From Clostridia bacterium (GTDB taxonomy: Bacteria > Bacillota > Clostridia > Oscillospirales > Acutalibacteraceae), in assembly GCA_900767015.1 (NCBI GenBank), contig CAAFXQ010000231.1, forward strand, positions 1 through 7,784: a DNA stretch of 7,784 bases. The letters run 5' to 3'. Every line of letters begins with the position of its first letter. Positions within the stretch are counted from its first letter, which is position 1. Both the position numbers and the translations under genes were made by a program. Of the stretch, positions 5,053-7,784 are shown piece by piece. The notes under the pieces are model-generated. The model did not search any database. It saw only the letters and a list, made by a program, of their open reading frames with translations, and was not told the origin of the DNA.

Positions 5053-7755
5053 ATGCAGGAAGAACGGCAAAGCCCGGAACAGTTTGCGAAAGAAATTGAA
5101 ACGGAAGAAAAAAATATCGACGCAGGCCATTTGAAAATCTTTTTCGGCTATGCCGCCGGAGTCGGCAAAACATATGCGATGCTCAAAGCTGCCCATGCGG
5201 CAAAACAGCGGGGGACAGATGTTGTTGCCGGATATATTGAACCGCACGTCCGGCCGCAAACGGCAGCGATGGTTAACGGACTCGAGTGCCTTGCCAATAT
5301 CGTGACGGAGAATGACGGCATGACGCTTTCTGAGTTTGATTTAGACGCCGCCCTTGCGAGAAAGCCGCAGCTTATTCTTGTTGATGAACTGGCTCACACG
5401 AATGCACCCGTTTGCCGCCACGCAAAGCGGTATCAGGATATCGAGGAACTGCTGAATGCCGGAATCGATGTCTATACGACCGTAAATGTTCAGAATATCG
5501 AAAGCTTACACGATACCGTAGCGTCCGTTACGGGTATTTCTGTGCGTGAAAGAATCCCTGATTCAGTTTTTGACAATGCCGGGCAGGTGGAGCTGGTTGA
5601 CATTGAACCGCAGGAACTGATCGACAGAATGCGATCGGGCGATATCCATATATCCGGACAAGCAAAGCTGACGGCTGATGCTTCTTTTTCGATAGAGAAC
5701 CTGACGGCCTTGCGGGAGATTGCTTTGCGGCGCTGTGCCGACCGCATGAATCTTCAGACGGAAAGCGCAAGAATAAAGAATCATAGTGAATACCATACCG
5801 ATGAGCACATTCTTGTGTGCCTTTCGTCGTCGCCGTCCAATGAAAAAATTATCCGTACCGCCGCCCGGATGGCAAGTGCTTTCCGGGGTGTGTTTACGGC
5901 TTTGTTTGTGGAAACGCCCGATTTTTCGGTTATGCCGCCGGAGGACAGAAAGCGGCTTGCGGCCAATATAAAGCTTGCAAGTCAGCTCGGAGCGAAAATC
6001 GAAACGGTTTACGGGGAAGACGTACCGTTTCAGATTGCGGAATTTGCCCGTCTTTCCGGCGTTTCGAAAATTGTTATCGGCAGAAGCTCTGCAACCCGGA
6101 AAAGTATTTTCAGTAAGCCGACACTTACCGAAAAGCTGATTGCGAATGCCCCGAACCTTGACGTGTATATCATTCCTGACGCCGCCGGTGAGGGCTCGGT
6201 GTACCGTGCAAAAAGAGGGAAGAAAAGAAACTCAATTATTCTTTCTCTTGCGGATATACTCAAAAGCACGGCAATACTGCTTGCGGCCAGCGGTATCGGT
6301 ATGCTGTTTCAGCGTTGGGGCTTTGTAGACGCCAATATTATTATCGTTTATGTTCTCGGTGTGCTTGTCACCTCTGTCGTGACCTCGCACAGAGTGTACA
6401 GCCTGATTTTGTCCGCAGTAAGCGTTCTGGTTTTCAACTTTCTGTTTACCGACCCGAAGTTTACGCTTCTGGCATACGATCAGGGGTATCCTGTTACGTT
6501 TCTCGTTATGTTTCTTGCCGCTTTTATTACAAGCACATTGGCTATCCGGCTGAAGAATCACGCAAAGAAGGCGGCTCAGGCGGCGTACCGAACCAAGGTG
6601 CTTTTCGACACCAATCAGCTTTTACAGCAGGCGAAGGATAAAAACGAAATTGTGTCTGCAACGGCCAATCAGCTGATGAAGCTGTTGGGGAAAGATATTG
6701 TGTTTTATCTCTCAAAGGACGGAAAGCTTTCCGAGCCGCATATTTTTACGGTTTCGGAAAAAGCTTGTGATGATGAGATTCTCAGCGAAAACGAAAAGGC
6801 CGTGGCGCAGTGGGTGCAGAAAAATAATAAGCACGCAGGCGCAACAACAGAAACGCTTTCAAACGCAAAATGTCTGTATCTAGCCGTCCGGGTCAATGAG
6901 CGTGTGTACGGGGTCGTCGGTATCTATATCGGCGAGCAGGCACTCGATTCCTTTGAAAACAGTATTTTGCTGTCGATTCTCGGCGAATGTGCCCTTGCGC
7001 TTGAAAACGAAAAGAATGCAAGAGAAAAGGAAGAAGCCGCCATTCTTGCAAAAAACGAACAGCTTCGGGCGAATCTTCTTCGTGCCATTTCTCATGATCT
7101 GCGTACACCGCTGACTTCGATATCGGGCAACGCCAGCAATCTGCTCTCGAACGGCGATTCCTTTGACAAGGAAACCAAAAAACAGCTTTACACCGATATT
7201 TATGACGACTCGATGTGGCTTATCAATCTTGTTGAAAATCTGCTTTCGGTAACGAGAATCGAGCAAGGCAGGCTGAATCTGAATATGTCCGAGGATCTTC
7301 TGGACGATGTTGTCACCGAAGCGCTTCACCATGTGAACCGGAAAAGCGTCGAGCATCATATCAGCGTTGAAAACAAGGAGGAATACCTGCTTGCCAGAAT
7401 GGACTCAAAGCTTATGGTTCAGGTAATCATCAATATCGTTGACAACGCCATTAAATACACGCCGAAAGGCTCGGACATTCTGATTAAAACGTGGAAGCAA
7501 GGCGACAGAGCCTATGTATCAATTGCCGATAACGGAGACGGTATACCGGACGAAATGAAAAAACGGGTATTTGATATGTTTTACAGCGGTGCCAACAAGG
7601 TTGCCGACAGCCGGCGCAGTCTCGGACTCGGGCTTTCACTTTGTAAATCGATCGTCAATGCTCATGCGGGAACGATTGAGGTTTCCGACAATACACCGCA
7701 CGGAACGGTGTTCACCATTGCTTTACCTGCCGGGGAGGTACAACTTCATGAATAA
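5053..7755 (+). CDS. kdpD: Potassium sensor histidine kinase KdpD
   Basis: This is a full-length (900 residues) membrane sensor kinase that responds to K+ limitation and phosphorylates KdpE. Domains in order: KdpD N-terminal ATP-binding domain with Walker A GYAAGVGKT (32-40) and LILVDELAHTN (from 107, D111 E112); a universal stress protein domain (about 252-372); four membrane spans (about 402-419, 427-443, 449-465, 480-498) of the DUF4118 type; a GAF-like region (about 510-650); HisKA with SHDLRTP and phospho-acceptor H681; and HATPase with the N-box around N794-N798, DNGDGI (826-831) and LGLGLS (857-862). No key residue is missing. The USP domain has SSS (258-260), then 20 residues, then FTALF (281-285), matching the SxS-X20-FTAxY cyclic di-AMP motif I recall from S. 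aureus KdpD except for a final Phe. It overlaps kdpE by 8 bp and has its own promoter. Confidence 0.97.
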   Translation: MQEERQSPEQFAKEIETEEKNIDAGHLKIFFGYAAGVGKTYAMLKAAHAAKQRGTDVVAGYIEPHVRPQTAAMVNGLECLANIVTENDGMTLSEFDLDAALARKPQLILVDELAHTNAPVCRHAKRYQDIEELLNAGIDVYTTVNVQNIESLHDTVASVTGISVRERIPDSVFDNAGQVELVDIEPQELIDRMRSGDIHISGQAKLTADASFSIENLTALREIALRRCADRMNLQTESARIKNHSEYHTDEHILVCLSSSPSNEKIIRTAARMASAFRGVFTALFVETPDFSVMPPEDRKRLAANIKLASQLGAKIETVYGEDVPFQIAEFARLSGVSKIVIGRSSATRKSIFSKPTLTEKLIANAPNLDVYIIPDAAGEGSVYRAKRGKKRNSIILSLADILKSTAILLAASGIGMLFQRWGFVDANIIIVYVLGVLVTSVVTSHRVYSLILSAVSVLVFNFLFTDPKFTLLAYDQGYPVTFLVMFLAAFITSTLAIRLKNHAKKAAQAAYRTKVLFDTNQLLQQAKDKNEIVSATANQLMKLLGKDIVFYLSKDGKLSEPHIFTVSEKACDDEILSENEKAVAQWVQKNNKHAGATTETLSNAKCLYLAVRVNERVYGVVGIYIGEQALDSFENSILLSILGECALALENEKNAREKEEAAILAKNEQLRANLLRAISHDLRTPLTSISGNASNLLSNGDSFDKETKKQLYTDIYDDSMWLINLVENLLSVTRIEQGRLNLNMSEDLLDDVVTEALHHVNRKSVEHHISVENKEEYLLARMDSKLMVQVIINIVDNAIKYTPKGSDILIKTWKQGDRAYVSIADNGDGIPDEMKKRVFDMFYSGANKVADSRRSLGLGLSLCKSIVNAHAGTIEVSDNTPHGTVFTIALPAGEVQLHE

Positions 7756-7784
7756 ACCTGTCATTTTAGTCGTCGAGGACGACA
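7748..7784 (+). CDS. kdpE: Response regulator KdpE, 5' end only
   Basis: Only the first 12 codons lie in the window and the gene continues past the right edge. They read MNKPVILVVEDD, the first strand and acidic pair (E-D-D) of a response-regulator receiver domain. The ATG overlaps the end of kdpD by 8 bp, and GGGGAGG (7732-7738) inside kdpD serves as ribosome binding site. Translational coupling to KdpD and the receiver start identify it as the cognate regulator; the DNA-binding domain cannot be seen. Confidence 0.85.
   Translation, partial: MNKPVILVVEDD

Overview
The window looks like chromosomal DNA of a clostridial Firmicute, probably a gut-type Oscillospiraceae or Lachnospiraceae relative. 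The reasons are strong GGAGG-type ribosome binding sites, extended -10 promoters, a KtrB/KtrA-type potassium channel, a Gram-positive-style KdpD, and the C-X7-C-X2-C-X5-C iron-sulfur loop of MutY. The lineage is an inference. All supported genes are on the + strand.

Layout. Positions 1-325 are AT-rich and non-coding. They hold four phased GTTTCA repeats (131-212), a good promoter (210-238) and a 12-bp palindrome (248-259) next to the predicted transcription start. Next is an AT-rich, aromatic-rich protein of unknown function (326-1108). mutY (1137-2189), the adenine glycosylase that acts on A:8-oxoG mispairs, follows after 28 bp and is closed by two tandem hairpins, the second a likely terminator (2239-2270). 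After a 224-bp gap come trkH/ktrB (2414-3763, K+ channel subunit), trkA/ktrA (3773-4423, cytosolic RCK gate) and a small membrane-anchored protein (4439-4948). A second promoter (4962-4990) precedes full-length kdpD (5053-7755), which overlaps the start of kdpE (7748 to the window edge).

From 2414 onward this is a potassium homeostasis locus: a Ktr/Trk uptake channel, its nucleotide-binding gate, and the KdpD-KdpE two-component system. No kdpFABC is visible. The arrangement suggests that KdpDE may control or be integrated with the Ktr channel, although kdpFABC could lie beyond the right edge. Both KtrA and KdpD carry residue patterns resembling known cyclic di-AMP binding sites, so the locus could be governed by one second messenger at the channel and sensor levels.

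The most unusual item is the 169-aa protein between trkA and kdpD. It has an N-terminal membrane anchor followed by what reads as only subdomain I of a LysR-type (type 2 periplasmic-binding-like) effector domain. It has no DNA-binding helix-turn-helix and no subdomain II. I know of no described potassium accessory protein with this architecture. All family assignments come from reading motifs by eye; no database search was run.
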